A stretch of DNA of 64,000 bases from Microbispora bryophytorum (GTDB lineage: Bacteria > Actinomycetota > Actinomycetes > Streptosporangiales > Streptosporangiaceae). This document shows, piece after piece, positions 53,188 to 62,755 of the stretch. The number at the start of each line of letters is the position of its first letter. The first letter of the stretch is position 1. The notes beneath the pieces are model-generated. The model was given only the letters and a program-made list of their open reading frames with translations. It had not been told where the DNA came from and ran no database searches. The stretch is from contig NZ_VIRL01000025.1 in assembly GCF_006874465.1 (NCBI RefSeq), positions 1 through 64,000 on the forward strand. The letters run 5' to 3'. Made by a program: the position numbers and the translations under genes.

Positions 53188-54447
53188 ATGAGCAACGTGG
53201 ACGTGATCATCGTCGGCGGCGGCATCGGCGGACTGAGCACCGCCTTCGCCCTCACCCGGCTCGGCCTGAAGGTCCAGGTCCTGGAGCAGGCACCCGAGTT
53301 CGGGGAGGTCGGTGCCGGCCTGCAGCTCGCGCCGAACTGCACCCGGATCCTCGACGACTACGGCCTGCTCGACAAGGCGAAGTCTCTCGGCGTCGTTCCC
53401 GACCGGATGGTGATGCGTGACGCGCTCGACGGCAGCGAGCTGACCTCGCTCGACCTGCGCGACCTCGAACGGACCTACGGCTATCCCTACATGGTCATCC
53501 ACCGCAGCGACCTGCACGGCCTCTTCCTCGAGGCCTGCCGTACCGCCGGTGTCGAGCTGCTCACCGAGCAGCGGGTCACGGCGTACGCCCAGGCCGAGGG
53601 CGGCGCCACCGTCGTCACCGAGGACGGCACCACCCGGGCCGCCCCGCTCGTGGTCGCCGCCGACGGCCTGCACTCGGTCGCGCGAAAGCTGCTCGTCGAC
53701 GACGAGCCGGTCTCCTCCTCCTACGTCGCCTACCGCGGCACGGTCCCCATCCCCGAGCTCACCCGTCCAGTGGACCTCTCCGAGGTCGTTGTGTACGTGG
53801 GCCCGCGCTGCCATTTCGTGCACTACGGGCTGCGCGGCGGAGACCTCCTCAACCAGGTCGCCGTGTTCCAGTCGCCGAAGGCACTGGCCGGGCTCGAAGA
53901 CTGGGGCACGCCGGACGAGCTCGACACCGCGTTCGCGGCCACGTGCGACGACGTCCGCTCCGGAATGTCGCACATGTGGCGCGACAAGTGGTGGCGGATG
54001 TTCGACCGCGACCCGATCAGCACCTGGGTCCGGGGCCGAATCGCGTTGCTCGGCGATGCCGCCCACCCGCCGCTGCAGTACATGGCGCAGGGCGCGATCA
54101 TGGCGATCGAGGACGGCTGGGTGCTGACCGAGCACCTCAAGCGGCTGCGTGCGGGTGACGGCGCGCCGGACTGGGACGGTGCCCTCGCGGCGTACGAGGC
54201 CGTACGTCCCGAGCACTGCCGCCGCGTGGTGCTGACGGCCCGCGCCTGGGGCGAGTTGTGGCACCTCGACGGGCGTGCTCGCGAGCAGCGCAACCTTCTC
54301 CTCCGCCACCGGGCGATCGACGACTACTCGTTCACCGACTGGGTCTACGGGCCCACGGCCCTGTTCCCCGAGGACGAGCCGCCCATGTTCGAGCCGATCC
54401 CGCTGGCCGCGGCCGACCTGATCGTCAGCAGCTCCCAGGCCGGCTGA
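53188..54447 (+). CDS. 3-hydroxybenzoate 6-monooxygenase
   Basis: The 419-residue class A flavoprotein hydroxylase has the FAD motif VIIVGGGIGGLSTAF (residues 6-20), the DG motif AADGLHSVARKL and the GD motif ALLGDAAHPPLQYMAQGA. With gentisate genes upstream the expected reaction is 3-hydroxybenzoate to gentisate; salicylate hydroxylases look alike but give catechol or gentisate and cannot be fully excluded. It is last in the operon; a 20-bp-stem terminator follows. Confidence 0.9.
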   Translation: MSNVDVIIVGGGIGGLSTAFALTRLGLKVQVLEQAPEFGEVGAGLQLAPNCTRILDDYGLLDKAKSLGVVPDRMVMRDALDGSELTSLDLRDLERTYGYPYMVIHRSDLHGLFLEACRTAGVELLTEQRVTAYAQAEGGATVVTEDGTTRAAPLVVAADGLHSVARKLLVDDEPVSSSYVAYRGTVPIPELTRPVDLSEVVVYVGPRCHFVHYGLRGGDLLNQVAVFQSPKALAGLEDWGTPDELDTAFAATCDDVRSGMSHMWRDKWWRMFDRDPISTWVRGRIALLGDAAHPPLQYMAQGAIMAIEDGWVLTEHLKRLRAGDGAPDWDGALAAYEAVRPEHCRRVVLTARAWGELWHLDGRAREQRNLLLRHRAIDDYSFTDWVYGPTALFPEDEPPMFEPIPLAAADLIVSSSQAG

Positions 54448-54568
54448 GCCGGGCCGCCTGACAACCGCGCATCACCGGGAGTCCTGCCCCGGGTCCTGCC
54501 CGAGTCCTGTCCCGGGGCCGGCCCGCCGGCCGCCTGGCCGGCGGCTGAGCGGCCGCTCGCGGCAGCCA

Positions 54569-54614
54569 AAGGGCGTGCGGACGCCGTCGACGATGACGGC
54601 GTCCGCACGCCCTT
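54569..54614. terminator. Bidirectional terminator with a perfect 20-bp stem
   Basis: AAGGGCGTGCGGACGCCGTC pairs fully with the segment ending CGCACGCCCTT around a 6-base loop. It lies between convergent operons (3-hydroxybenzoate genes and an SDR gene). Confidence 0.85.
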
Positions 54615-54632
54615 CTGCTTCTTTCGTCGTGC

Positions 54633-55388
54633 TCAGGAGAGCTGGAGGGGGTAGCCGCCGGAGATCGACAGGGTCTGTCCGGTGACCATGCCGGCGGCGT
54701 CGGTGCACAGGTAGTTCATGGCGTTGACGATGTCGGCCATCCTTCCCATGCGGTGGATCAGCTGCATGTCGTCGATCAGCACCCGCAGCTGGCCGGACAG
54801 CTCGTCGATCGCGTTGTCCGAGCCGATCGCGCCCGGCGCGACGGCGTTGACCCGGATGCCGTCGGGCGCGAACTCCTCGGCGAGCGCGACGGTCAGGCCC
54901 CGGACGCCGAGCTTGGTGATCCCGTACACGGTGTTCGACAGGTAGCCGGCGATCGACGAGAGGTTGAGGATCGCCGGGCCCTTCCCCTGGGCGAGGTACG
55001 GCCGGGCAGACCTCGCGCAGTTGACAACGCCCACCACGTTGACGCCGAGGATCTGGTGCCACTGCTCGGCCGTGACCGAGGTGACCGGGACGTTCCACTT
55101 CATCAGGTGCAGGCCGGCATTGTTGACCAGGACGTCGATGCCGCCGAGCCTCTCGGCCGCGGCGTCGACCGCGGTCTGGACGGACTGCTCGTCGGCGACG
55201 TCGCAGAGCACCGCCATCGCGGCGTCGCCGAGCTCGGCCGCGGCGGCCTCGGCCGCGGCCAGGTCGACGTCGGCGATGGCCACCTTGCCGCCCTGGCGTA
55301 CGACGTCGCGCGCCATCTCCCTGCCGATGCCGTTGCCGGCGCCGGTCACGAACGCCACCCGGTTCTCGAATCCTCGTGCGTCAGTCAT
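54633..55388 (-). CDS. SDR family oxidoreductase
   Basis: The 251-residue classical short-chain dehydrogenase carries the cofactor loop VTGAGNGIGREMA, NNAG, catalytic Ser in NLSSIAGYLSN and the YGITK pair (Tyr and Lys), with ISGGYPLQLS at the C-terminus. The acidic residue DVD after beta-2 suggests NAD(H). ATG at 55388 behind GGAG. It lies downstream of, and in line with, the CrtI-like flavoprotein gene, which suggests a shared pathway. Confidence 0.9.
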   Translation of the reverse strand: MTDARGFENRVAFVTGAGNGIGREMARDVVRQGGKVAIADVDLAAAEAAAAELGDAAMAVLCDVADEQSVQTAVDAAAERLGGIDVLVNNAGLHLMKWNVPVTSVTAEQWHQILGVNVVGVVNCARSARPYLAQGKGPAILNLSSIAGYLSNTVYGITKLGVRGLTVALAEEFAPDGIRVNAVAPGAIGSDNAIDELSGQLRVLIDDMQLIHRMGRMADIVNAMNYLCTDAAGMVTGQTLSISGGYPLQLS

Positions 55389-55499
55389 CTTCTCGGTCTC
55401 CTTCTCGGGTGGGTCGGCCTTCAACCCCCCGCCGGGTCGCGTGGTGCGAGCGACAACCCGGCCACGGTCTGCGGCGGGGGCAGGTGCGTCAGGCGGCCG

Positions 55500-57131
55500 T
55501 CACACGGTCGGCGCGGCGGGCGACTGGCGGGCGGCCTCCTCCATGGCGGCGCGCACGTCGATCGGCGTCCACCAGGGCTTGAGACCGAGGTCCTCGGCGA
55601 TGATGCGGGACACGATGTAGCCGGCACCGCCGGAGATCGCACCGCCCGGGTGCGTGGGGGACCCGGCCATGTAGAGGTTCGAGATCGGTGTGCGGTAGCC
55701 GAAGTGGTTCCACATGCTCTGGTCGCCGCCGAACGAGCCCACGAAGATGTCACCCTCGACCATGTTGGTGATCTCCTTCGTGTAGTCGTTGGGCGTGTAG
55801 GTCCACGCGTGAACGATGTTGTCGTCGGTGAGGTTCGGGGCGTACTCGCGCCACTTGTCGATCACCTTGCGGGTGATCTCCTCCTTGACGGGCTCGATGT
55901 TCTCCGGGTCGCCGTCGGGCGCGTAGGGCATCGCGTACCAGGCGTACGCTGTCGAGCCGCCTTCCGGCGCCTGCGACGGGTCGAAGGCCGTGATGTTGCC
56001 GGTGCCGAACGACACGAGGTCGGGGATGCGGCCCTCGGCGACCTGCTGGTGCAGTCCGAACAGGTCCTCCATGGTCTCCGCGCCGACGTTGTACTTCAGC
56101 GACTTGTGGAGCGCGGGGTTGGCGTCCGAGCCGATGTAGCGCGGCGCCTCCTTGAGCGCGAGGTGGACGCCGAACAGGCCCCAGGCCGTCTGCTTGAAGT
56201 TGTCGATCTTTTCGAGGTAGTCGGCCGGCAACTGGTCACGGCCGACGAGCTTGTTCCAGGTCTGCGGGACGTCGATGCAGCTCGCCACGAACTGCCGGGC
56301 CTTGAGCGAGCGACCGTCGGTCAGCTCGATGCCGGTGGCGCGGCCGCCGTCGACGACGATGCGCGCCGCCTCGGCCTTGTTGATGAAGGTGCCGCCCGCG
56401 CGGATGAACTGCTCCATCAGGCCGCGGGCGAGGTTCCAGCTGCCGCCGACGCAGACCTGATAGCCGGCCGACAGGTCGAAGCCGCGGACGGCGGCGCCCA
56501 TCGGGCTCTTCTCCGAGACGGCGTCGTAGAGGACGGTGCCGAAGAGCGAGAGCTTGAACAGCATGAGGAGCTGGACCTTCTCGTTCTCGAACAGCTCCTT
56601 CACGAGGTCGAGCGGCTGGCGCTCGATGATCTGGAGGAAGTCGCGGCCGATCTCGCTCTTCTCCAGCAGCGCCACGCGCTCGGCCTCGGCCAGCGGCTCG
56701 GAGTAGCGCTCGGCCAGGAAGATCGCGTTGCTGATCTTCTCCGAGCGCAGGTTCCACTCGCGGAAGGTCTCGGCGTCCTTCTTCGAGAACTGCGCGATCG
56801 AGGCGATCGTCTCCTCCGCGTCGCGGGAGATGACCAGCGACGAGCCGTCGAGATGCGGCTGCGCGAACTCGTACTGCGGGGTCACGTAGTCGACCGTGGC
56901 CGAAAGACCCAGGTCCTTGTACCAGGGCGTCTCGGTGATGTTGAAGTGGTTGATCGAGTGCGGGTTCTGGTAGAAGCCCGGCGGGCCCGGCTCGATGGTG
57001 CTCAGTCCCCCGCCGAACTGCAGCCGGCGCTCCAGTACGGCGATCTTGAGCCCGAGCCTCGACAGGTAGGTGCCCAGGATCAGCCCGTGCTGGCCGGCGC
57101 CGATGATGAGGCCGTCGTAGGTGTCAGACAT
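55500..57131 (-). CDS. CrtI/phytoene-desaturase-like FAD oxidoreductase
   Basis: The 543-residue flavoprotein has the dinucleotide motif LIIGAGQHGLILGTYLSRLGL at the N-terminus, GGGLST, VGGSWNLARGLMEQFIRAGGTFI and a C-terminal FAD motif ISNLYMAGSPTHPGGAISGGAGY. It belongs to the carotenoid-desaturase-like group that also includes enzymes of unknown substrate in catabolic clusters. No crtB or other carotenoid genes are near, so a catabolic role is more likely. Confidence 0.85.
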   Translation of the reverse strand: MSDTYDGLIIGAGQHGLILGTYLSRLGLKIAVLERRLQFGGGLSTIEPGPPGFYQNPHSINHFNITETPWYKDLGLSATVDYVTPQYEFAQPHLDGSSLVISRDAEETIASIAQFSKKDAETFREWNLRSEKISNAIFLAERYSEPLAEAERVALLEKSEIGRDFLQIIERQPLDLVKELFENEKVQLLMLFKLSLFGTVLYDAVSEKSPMGAAVRGFDLSAGYQVCVGGSWNLARGLMEQFIRAGGTFINKAEAARIVVDGGRATGIELTDGRSLKARQFVASCIDVPQTWNKLVGRDQLPADYLEKIDNFKQTAWGLFGVHLALKEAPRYIGSDANPALHKSLKYNVGAETMEDLFGLHQQVAEGRIPDLVSFGTGNITAFDPSQAPEGGSTAYAWYAMPYAPDGDPENIEPVKEEITRKVIDKWREYAPNLTDDNIVHAWTYTPNDYTKEITNMVEGDIFVGSFGGDQSMWNHFGYRTPISNLYMAGSPTHPGGAISGGAGYIVSRIIAEDLGLKPWWTPIDVRAAMEEAARQSPAAPTV

Positions 57132-57171
57132 GGTGCGCTTCTCCTCATTGACTCCGCGGCCGGGCTGCGGT

Positions 57172-57187
57172 GAACATTCGATTGTTC
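57172..57187. promoter_or_regulatory. Inverted repeat GAACA-N6-TGTTC in divergent promoter region
   Basis: The palindrome lies in the 162-bp gap between the CrtI-like gene and the SDR gene at 57294. Possible operator for a distant regulator, since no regulator gene adjoins this cluster inside the window. Confidence 0.35.
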
Positions 57188-57293
57188 GGCTGAGCGGAAT
57201 GCTAGACCGCAGTGTCGAACGCCTGTCATGCTAGGTGTCGTCGCGAGAAGCGGTCAAGAAGCACGTCCGACTTCTCCATCTGGAAGGGATCCC

Positions 57294-58061
57294 ATGAGTC
57301 GAAGCGGAGTGCTCGCGGACCGGGTGGCTGTCATCACCGGGTCCGGCCAGGGCATCGGAAGAGAGTTCGCGCAGGCGTTCGCCGCGGCCGGCGCCGCCGT
57401 CGTGGTCGCCGACCTCGACGGCGAGAACGCCGAAAAGGTGGCGGCGCAGCTGCGCGAGGGGGGCGCTCAGGCGCTCGGGCTCGGGGTCGACGTCTCCGAC
57501 GAGACCGCCGTCACGCGCATGGTCGAGGCGACCGTCGCCGAGTTCGGGCGCATCGACGTGCTCGTCAACGGTGCGGCGATGTTCTCCACCCTCACCATGA
57601 AGCCGTTCGAGGAGATCGGCGCCGACGAGTGGCGCAAGGTGATCGACGTCAACATCAACGGCGTCTTCCTGTGCTGCCGCGCCGTCAGCGCGACGATGCG
57701 GGCCCAGGGCTCCGGCACGATCGTCAACATCTCCTCCTCGACCGTGCTCGGCGGGCGCCCGAACTACCTGCACTACGTGACGTCCAAGGCCGCGGTCGTC
57801 GGCATGACCCGCTCGCTCGCCCGCGAGCTCGGGCCCGCCGGGATCAACGTCAACGTGATCATGCCCGGCTCCGTGGAGACCGGGATCCCGCGGGACTCCG
57901 CCCGCCCCGAGGCCGTCGACCAGATCATCGGCAACCAGGCGCTGAAGCGCCGGATCGTCTCCGCCGACATCGCCGGTGCGGCCGTCTTCCTCGCCTCGGA
58001 CGCAGCCTCGATGATCACCGGCCAGAGCCTGGTCGTCGACGGAGGGATGAACTTCCTGTGA
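57294..58061 (+). CDS. SDR family oxidoreductase
   Basis: The 255-residue classical SDR has VITGSGQGIGREFA, the NGAAMF loop (NNAG variant), NISSSTVLGG, YVTSK (Tyr, Lys) and VVDGGMNFL at the C-terminus. ATG 57294 follows GGAAGGGA. Its stop overlaps the GTG start of the next gene (GTGA), indicating coupled translation with the decarboxylase-like protein. Confidence 0.9.
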   Translation: MSRSGVLADRVAVITGSGQGIGREFAQAFAAAGAAVVVADLDGENAEKVAAQLREGGAQALGLGVDVSDETAVTRMVEATVAEFGRIDVLVNGAAMFSTLTMKPFEEIGADEWRKVIDVNINGVFLCCRAVSATMRAQGSGTIVNISSSTVLGGRPNYLHYVTSKAAVVGMTRSLARELGPAGINVNVIMPGSVETGIPRDSARPEAVDQIIGNQALKRRIVSADIAGAAVFLASDAASMITGQSLVVDGGMNFL

Positions 58062-59050
58062 GCCGCAACATCGACCTGACCCTTGCCATCAACGACTCCG
58101 ACCAGGTCCGCGACCTGGCCTCGGGCAAGGTCACCGTCAACGGAGTGGACCTGCGGGTCACCTACCACGAGGTGGAGGAGATCTTCTTCCGCTTCACCAA
58201 GTTCCGCGAGTGGGAGATCAGCGAGATGTCGCTGGGCAAGTACTGCTCGCTGCGCGGCGCCGGAGACGACTCCGTCGTGGGCCTGCCCGTCTTCCCCTCC
58301 CGCTCGTTCCGCCACTCCGGCATCTACGTGCGCGCCGACGGTCCGGTCGACGACCCGACCGCGCTGGCGGGTGCGCGGATCGGCTTCCCGGAGTGGACCG
58401 TGACCGCCACGGTCTACCAGCGCGCGCTCCTGCAGCACGAGTTCGGCCTCGACCTCACCGCGATCGACTGGGTCCAGGGCGGCATCAACGAACCGGGCCG
58501 GATCGAGACCCTGCCGGTCGGGCTTCCCGACGGCATCACCGTGCGGGCGGAGCGCGAGCGCTCCCTCAACCAGATGCTGATCGACGGCGACCTGGACGCG
58601 GTGATCGTGCCGCACACCCCCGACGCCGCGGCCGACGGCTCCGGGCGGGTGGTCCAGCTCTTCTCCGACGTGTACTCCGTCGAGCGGGAGTACTACCGGC
58701 GGACGGGGATCTTCCCGATCATGCACGTGCTGGTCACCCGCAAGGACGTGTTCGAACGCCACCCGTGGATCGGGCCGAACCTGGTCACCGCCTTCACGCA
58801 GGCCAAGGACAACAGCATCGCCCGGATGCTCAGCGGCACCGCCCCGCACGTGCCGGTGCCGTGGGCGCCGATCACGGCCGCTATCGCGGCCGACGTCTTC
58901 GGCGGCGACATGTGGCCCTACGGGGTCGAGGCCAACCGCACGACACTCGAGGCCTTCACCACCTATGCCGCCGAGCAGAGCCTGACCCCCGCCAAGCTGG
59001 CGGTCGCGGACCTTTTCCCCGCCTCGGTGATGCAGAGCCACGTGATCTGA
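58058..59050 (+). CDS. 4,5-dihydroxyphthalate decarboxylase-like protein
   Basis: The 330-residue protein has the periplasmic-binding-protein-like fold of the Pht5 family: LTLAINDSDQVRDLASGKV, EEIFFRFTKFREWEISEMSL, FPSRSFRHSGIYV and the late HVLVTRKDVFERHPWI. Pht5 enzymes decarboxylate 4,5-dihydroxyphthalate to protocatechuate; many homologues are of unknown specificity. No signal peptide, so cytoplasmic. The coupling to an SDR makes a substrate other than phthalate possible. Confidence 0.78.
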   Translation: MSRNIDLTLAINDSDQVRDLASGKVTVNGVDLRVTYHEVEEIFFRFTKFREWEISEMSLGKYCSLRGAGDDSVVGLPVFPSRSFRHSGIYVRADGPVDDPTALAGARIGFPEWTVTATVYQRALLQHEFGLDLTAIDWVQGGINEPGRIETLPVGLPDGITVRAERERSLNQMLIDGDLDAVIVPHTPDAAADGSGRVVQLFSDVYSVEREYYRRTGIFPIMHVLVTRKDVFERHPWIGPNLVTAFTQAKDNSIARMLSGTAPHVPVPWAPITAAIAADVFGGDMWPYGVEANRTTLEAFTTYAAEQSLTPAKLAVADLFPASVMQSHVI

Positions 59051-59061
59051 TCGTTCGCGGG

Positions 59062-59099
59062 AACGACGACGGGGCCGCCCGAGGGGACCCGTCGTCGTT
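59062..59099. terminator. Bidirectional terminator
   Basis: AACGACGACGGG (59062-59073) pairs perfectly with CCCGTCGTCGTT (59088-59099) and ends in T/C. It separates the decarboxylase-like gene from the convergent old-yellow-enzyme gene. Confidence 0.75.
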
Positions 59100-59133
59100 T
59101 CCTGGGCGCGCGCCGAGGCGGAGGTCGCGCGGG

Positions 59134-61113
59134 TCAGATCATCGCGCCGAAGCGCCGGCCCTCCAGCACCGCGTGGGTGATCCGCCGCGGAGCCAGGGCG
59201 TCACCGATGACGTACGTCTCGCCCTCGTCGCCGGCCGGGACCGGGTTGGCCACCCGGCCGATCGCGGTGACGACCGCGCCGGCCGGGATCTCCCCGGCCG
59301 CGCCGCTGAAGACCTGCTCGGTGTGCACCACGCCCTTGCTCCACGCGGTCACCGCGGTCATCGACACGAACTCCACCCCCAGCTTCGAGAGCCGGGACAG
59401 CAGCCCGCTCAGCGAACGAGGCTCGACGTCCTCACCGTGCGCGTGACGCTCGGTGAGCAGCCACACCCGCCAGCCCTCACCGGCCAGCAGTTCTGCGGCG
59501 ATGAACGGCTCGAGATGCGTCTCGGGACCGCCCACGACGACCACGGGCCCGTCGGCCGCGGGCCGCCGGCCGGACAGCAGGTCGGAGGTCGTCAGCACCG
59601 GGGCGTCGGCCGGGAACGGCGCGGTCAGCGGCTCCGCGCCGACCGCCCAGATCACCTTGTCGGGGGCGAGCTCGGCGAGGGTCTCCTCGTTCACCTCCGT
59701 GCCCGGCCGGAAGTCGACACCGGCCGCCCGGACCCGGCGTTCGAGCTGGTCGACCAGCGCCGACCACTCCACCACCATGGGGGACGACACCAGGCGCCGC
59801 AGCGTGCCGCCCACGGCGTCCTCGCGGTCGAGGAGGATCACCTCGTGCCCGCGCTCGGCCGCCTTCGCCGCGGCGGTCGCCCCGGCAGGCCCGGCACCGA
59901 CCACGACGATCCGCTTGGGCGACTCCGGCACCGGGCCGTCGTGGAATCCCTCGCGGCCCGCGTCCGGGTTGACCGGGCACGACAGCGGGACCCGCACGCA
60001 CTCGTTGCAGCCGATGCAGGTGGCGATCTCCTCACCGCGACCCGAGATCGCCTTGGCGGCGAAGTCCGGGTCGGCGATATAGGCCCGCGCGGCGCCGATC
60101 AGGTCGGCGTCGCCCCGCTCGAGGATCTCCCGCGCGAACGCGGCGGTGGTGATCCGGCCGGTCACCAGGAGCGGCCGCTCGAGGCCGGCCTCGGCCAGCG
60201 CGGTGCGGATCGTCCGGGCACCGTCGACGGCGGGACCGTGCGCGGTGAGCCAGGGACTGGTGTACGGCGTGCTCGGCCGGCCGTTGCGCAGCCCGTTGTG
60301 GTTGCCGATCGAGACCGACAGATAGTCGAGGTACGGCGCGACGTCGCAGGCGATCCTCGCCGACATCTGCGCGGTGAGCCCGCCCTCGATCTCCTCGCTG
60401 ACCTGCAGCCGCAGCCCGAGCAGCGGCGCCGAGCCGATCCGCTCACGGATCCGTTCCAGCAGGCGCACCAGCAGGGCGGAGCCGGCGGCCCACTCGTCGG
60501 TGCGGCGGTTGTAGTACGGCGAGATGAAGCGGTTGAGCAGGTAGCCGTGACCGGCGTGCAGCTCGACCCCGTCGAACCCGTTGGCCGCGATGGAGCCCGC
60601 GTTGCCGACGTAGCCCTCGATCAGGTTGCCGATCTCGGTGCCGGTGAGCGCGTGCGGCACCGTGCCGAACTCGTCGCCGCGCAGGGCGGACGGTGCCAGC
60701 GCCGGGGAGAAGCTGTCCCAGGACCGCTCCGCGCCGGGGTGGTGGATCTGGCCGATCGCCACGGTGCCGTGCTGCCGGACCGTGTCGGCGAAGCCCGCGA
60801 AGACGTCACCGAGACCGGCGAGCAGCTTCGTCTCGTACCGCTCGTCGCGCGGGTGATACGACACGCCGTCCTGGTCACCGCGCGCGTCCTCAAGGCCCGC
60901 GACGATGTCGGGCGGGTAGACCGGCATGCTCATCACGCCCATGCCCGCGGGCAGGATGGCCATCGCGACAGCGGCCCCTGCGCGCCGGCTCAGGTACGCC
61001 GGCAGCCGCCCCGCACCCAGGCGTCCCAGGTGCGGGGTCATCACCATCCGGTTGCGGAGGGTGCGGGAGCCGATTCGCAGAGGCTGCGCGAGCAGGTCCG
61101 CGGACGTGCTCAA
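59134..61113 (-). CDS. Fe-S/FMN/FAD oxidoreductase (2,4-dienoyl-CoA reductase/old yellow enzyme family)
   Basis: The 659-residue protein has an N-terminal FMN TIM barrel (ELHAGHGYLLNRFISPYYNRR), a 4Fe-4S motif CIGCNECVRVPLSCPVNP near residue 370-388, and an FAD/NAD module (VVVGAGPAGATAAAKAAERG). The family covers dienoyl-CoA reductases, trimethylamine dehydrogenase and enzymes acting on steroid or aromatic enones. The TTG start at 61113 overlaps the upstream flavoprotein stop (TTGA), so the pair is coupled. Confidence 0.88.
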   Translation of the reverse strand: MSTSADLLAQPLRIGSRTLRNRMVMTPHLGRLGAGRLPAYLSRRAGAAVAMAILPAGMGVMSMPVYPPDIVAGLEDARGDQDGVSYHPRDERYETKLLAGLGDVFAGFADTVRQHGTVAIGQIHHPGAERSWDSFSPALAPSALRGDEFGTVPHALTGTEIGNLIEGYVGNAGSIAANGFDGVELHAGHGYLLNRFISPYYNRRTDEWAAGSALLVRLLERIRERIGSAPLLGLRLQVSEEIEGGLTAQMSARIACDVAPYLDYLSVSIGNHNGLRNGRPSTPYTSPWLTAHGPAVDGARTIRTALAEAGLERPLLVTGRITTAAFAREILERGDADLIGAARAYIADPDFAAKAISGRGEEIATCIGCNECVRVPLSCPVNPDAGREGFHDGPVPESPKRIVVVGAGPAGATAAAKAAERGHEVILLDREDAVGGTLRRLVSSPMVVEWSALVDQLERRVRAAGVDFRPGTEVNEETLAELAPDKVIWAVGAEPLTAPFPADAPVLTTSDLLSGRRPAADGPVVVVGGPETHLEPFIAAELLAGEGWRVWLLTERHAHGEDVEPRSLSGLLSRLSKLGVEFVSMTAVTAWSKGVVHTEQVFSGAAGEIPAGAVVTAIGRVANPVPAGDEGETYVIGDALAPRRITHAVLEGRRFGAMI

Positions 61114-62723
61114 CCGGCGAGCGCCTTCGCGCTGAGGTAGCCGTAGGTCATGCCGGCCGCCAGCGTCGCGCCGGCACCGGGGTAACCGGGACCGAACGGG
61201 CTCGCGGCCACATTGCCGGCGGCGTAGAGTCCCTTGATCGTGCCGCCGTCCGCCGCCAGCACGTTGCCCGTGGTGTCGGTCTGCGGGCCGCCGTTGGTGC
61301 CCAGCGCGCCGAGGAGCACCTCGACGGCGTAGTACGGACCGTCCTCCAGCGGGCGCAGGTTGCGGTGCGGCGTTACGCGGGCGTCACCGCGGTAGGAGTC
61401 GTAGGTCGACTCGCCGCGGTGGAACTCGATGTCGACGCCGGTGGCGGCGTAGTCGTTGTATCGCTTCATCTGGTCGAGGAAGCCGTCCTTGTCGATGCCC
61501 AGCTTGTCGGCCAGTTCCTCGTAGGAGTCCGCGACCGTGAACCAGGCCGGGGCCGGCGTCTCGGGGGTCACCGTGGCCACGGAGTAGGAGTCCCGGAAGC
61601 GCTGGTCGAAAATCAGCCAGCACGGCTGGTTCGCGTACGCGTAGGCCTGCGGGTCGAAGTTCGCCAGCGCCTTTCCCATGTCGTTGTAGTTCATCGCCTC
61701 GTCGACGAAGCGGCGGCCGGACCTGTTGACGATGATGCCGCCCGGCAGTGCCCGCAGGCTGCTGGTGGGCCGGTAGAGCGGGGCGTTGTCGTAGCTGTCG
61801 CCCATGACGTAGATCGAGGGGCTCCACCAGGCCTGATTCATGTTGCCGAGCATCGCGCCGGCGCCCATGGCCATGAGCAGGCCGTCACCGGTGTTGTGCG
61901 GCGGGCTGGACGGAGCGGTGAGCGGTGCGCCGAGGAACTGGTCGACCAGGGTCTTGTTCCACTCGAACCCACCGCTGGCGAGGATGACGCCGCGCCGGGC
62001 GCGTAGCTCCTGCTCGACGCCCTCGTGCTCGACGACGACGCCCGCGACGGAACCGTCCGCCCCGCGGATCAGCCGCCTCGCCGGGGTGTCGGTGTGAAGC
62101 GTGACGCCCTTGCGCTGGCAGCCGTGCAGCAGGGCGCCCACGAGCGCGGCGCCCATGCCGACGATGCCCTTGCCGACCCGGTCGGCGATCAGGGCCCAGT
62201 CCCAGCGGTCGAGGGTGTCCTGGCCCCACTCGTCGACCTCGAGGCGCGTGATCGGCACGCTGCTGTGCGCCTGACGCAGCTTGGGCTTCAGGTCGCCGAG
62301 CAGGGTGGTGTCGAACAGGTCGCCCTGCAGGGTCCGGCCGCCGCCGGACATGGCGCCGGCCATGTCGGGCTGGTAGTCGGGGTGGTGCGGGTTCGCCTCG
62401 AACGAGATGCCCGTGAGCGCGACGACCTCGTCGAGCATCGGGTTCACCGTGTCGACGAAGACCGTGTAGCGGTCCTCCTCGACGCGGCCCATCGTGATGG
62501 TCTTCAGGTACGCGAGCGCGTCCTCGCGGCTGTCCGTGCGACCGAGGTCGGCCAGCCAGCGGTTGCAGGGCGCCCAGATCGAGCCGCCGGAGACGACACT
62601 CGTGCCGCCGAAGACGCCCGCCTTCTCGACGACGGTGACGCTCAACCCGGCGTCGGCCGCGATCAGCGCGGCGGTCAGCCCGGAGGCACCGGAGCCCACG
62701 ACGACGACATCGGCTTCGTTCAT
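61110..62723 (-). CDS. FAD-dependent dehydrogenase, 3-ketosteroid-delta-1-dehydrogenase/fumarate-reductase-like
   Basis: The 537-residue flavoprotein has VVVGSGASGLTAALIAADAG at the N-terminus, VVSGGSIWAP, LASGGFEWN and the C-terminal GLYAAGNVAASPFGPGYPGAGATL with the FAD-binding GPGYPG typical of 3-ketosteroid dehydrogenases. It probably introduces or removes a double bond next to a carbonyl. Neighbours (Fe-S old yellow enzyme, transporter ATPases) point to import and oxidation of a cyclic or steroid-like compound. Confidence 0.85.
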   Translation of the reverse strand: MNEADVVVVGSGASGLTAALIAADAGLSVTVVEKAGVFGGTSVVSGGSIWAPCNRWLADLGRTDSREDALAYLKTITMGRVEEDRYTVFVDTVNPMLDEVVALTGISFEANPHHPDYQPDMAGAMSGGGRTLQGDLFDTTLLGDLKPKLRQAHSSVPITRLEVDEWGQDTLDRWDWALIADRVGKGIVGMGAALVGALLHGCQRKGVTLHTDTPARRLIRGADGSVAGVVVEHEGVEQELRARRGVILASGGFEWNKTLVDQFLGAPLTAPSSPPHNTGDGLLMAMGAGAMLGNMNQAWWSPSIYVMGDSYDNAPLYRPTSSLRALPGGIIVNRSGRRFVDEAMNYNDMGKALANFDPQAYAYANQPCWLIFDQRFRDSYSVATVTPETPAPAWFTVADSYEELADKLGIDKDGFLDQMKRYNDYAATGVDIEFHRGESTYDSYRGDARVTPHRNLRPLEDGPYYAVEVLLGALGTNGGPQTDTTGNVLAADGGTIKGLYAAGNVAASPFGPGYPGAGATLAAGMTYGYLSAKALAG

Positions 62724-62755
62724 GATGTTTCTCTTCTCCCTTGTGTCGCTGGCGG

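Noticed and set aside
55500-57131. Carotenoid biosynthesis gene crtI
   Set aside because: The fold matches, but no crtB, crtE or other carotenoid genes are in range and the neighbours are catabolic.
54753-57173. 806-codon plus-strand frame opposite the SDR and CrtI-like genes
   Set aside because: Antisense shadow without motifs; both sense genes are clear.
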